Translations under genes and position numbers: made by a program
Shown: positions 15,307-15,419 of the stretch, piece by piece
Numbering within the stretch: the first letter of the stretch is position 1
Layout of the letters: the number at the start of each line of letters is the position of its first letter
The notes under the pieces: model-generated
What the model was told of the DNA's origin: nothing
Seen by the model: only the letters and a program-made list of their open reading frames with translations
Databases searched by the model: none
NCBI GenBank assembly: GCA_029266015.1
Contig: JAJUFK010000024.1
Span: 1-15,419 of the forward strand
Origin: Bacteroidota bacterium
GTDB lineage: Bacteria; Bacteroidota; Bacteroidia; Bacteroidales; UBA1715
DNA: 15,419 bases
Direction: 5' to 3'

Positions 15307-15419
15307 TTAATTATAATGTAACAAAGATATTTCTTTTCCCTTAATGGGAGTACTCCCATTAAGGGAAAAATCGCAAAATTTTACAGGACTCAATCCTCCT
15401 AAGGCATCATGGGGGCGAT
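15307..15419 (-). CDS. IS3-family transposase (OrfB), C-terminal fragment cut by window edge
   Basis: The minus strand encodes RPHDALGGLSPVKF followed by about 22 residues to a TAA at 15307-15309. The RPHxALGGLSP block is the hallmark C-terminal end of the DDE/rve integrase domain of IS3-family transposases. The catalytic residues lie upstream, outside the window. The tail after PVKF is longer than needed and contains the 36-bp palindrome, which is translated as part of it. Whether the element is intact cannot be judged. It is convergent with secDF. Confidence 0.82.
   Translation of the reverse strand, partial: RPHDALGGLSPVKFCDFSLNGSTPIKGKEISLLHYN
15334..15369. repeat. Perfect 36-bp palindrome in the transposase tail
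   Basis: TTTTCCCTTAATGGGAGT is followed directly by its exact reverse complement, with AGTACT at the centre. In RNA this gives an 18-bp stem less the few central bases needed for a loop, flanked by A- or T-runs on either strand. It lies inside the last codons of the transposase gene on the IS side of the terminal repeat. It may act as a bidirectional terminator or as a structure blocking transcription into the element. Confidence 0.9.

Larger units (their letters stand above)
15279..15419 (-). mobile_element. 3' end of an IS3-family insertion sequence, continues beyond the window
   Basis: The transposase tail is described separately. Outside its stop codon, a segment starting TGTAAGCTTCCC and ending TTTTTAGGACAGT has the form of an IS3-family terminal inverted repeat (TG at the outer tip, TAGGACAG-type inner part). 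The exact outer base is uncertain; TG at 15277 is also possible. Only this end is visible, so inverted repeat and target duplication cannot be checked. It lies about 10 bp beyond the secDF terminator. Confidence 0.6.

Overview
The window is AT-rich DNA from an anaerobic or facultatively anaerobic member of the Bacteroidota, probably Bacteroidales-like. The evidence is a reg_prop/Y_Y_Y hybrid histidine kinase, a fused SecDF of about 1000 residues, TAnnTTTG-type -7 promoter elements, A-rich leaders without clear Shine-Dalgarno sequences, and oxygen-sensitive Fe-S proteins (Hcp and ferredoxins). I cannot name the species.

Layout. Left plus-strand block: the 3' part of rsmI (1-588), then a large hybrid sensor kinase (691-4440). 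A 313-bp convergent intergenic region follows, carrying one copy of a dispersed hairpin repeat. The central block, 11252 down to 4754, is entirely on the minus strand. In transcription order it encodes a 4Fe-4S protein, the hybrid-cluster protein Hcp, a 655-bp intergenic region with six tandem 95-97 bp hairpin repeats, a small 4Fe-4S ferredoxin, a cupin, an HD-domain phosphohydrolase, and the two parts of a system II cytochrome c synthase (ResB/CcsB and CcsA). The right plus-strand block has a Crp/Fnr-type regulator (11347-12066), divergent from the central block, then secDF (12226-15213) with a strong intrinsic terminator. At the far right is the 3' end of an IS3-family insertion sequence on the minus strand; its transposase tail contains a perfect 36-bp palindrome.

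How the genes may work together. The Crp/Fnr protein has four cysteines placed roughly as in Fnr (C8, C12, C15, C120). A 22-bp dyad lies in the divergent promoter region, at an activating distance for the Fe-S protein/hcp side and over the -7 element of the regulator itself. This looks like an HcpR-type switch controlling defence against NO or hydroxylamine, with the 4Fe-4S protein as a possible electron donor to Hcp. The HD-resB-ccsA unit overlaps at its gene junctions and would serve c-type cytochrome maturation, for example NrfA-type nitrite reductase, though no nrf gene is visible. The operon links across the repeat array and all functional links are inference. The least explained structures are the tandem hairpin array between hcp and the ferredoxin gene and the palindrome in the transposase tail.
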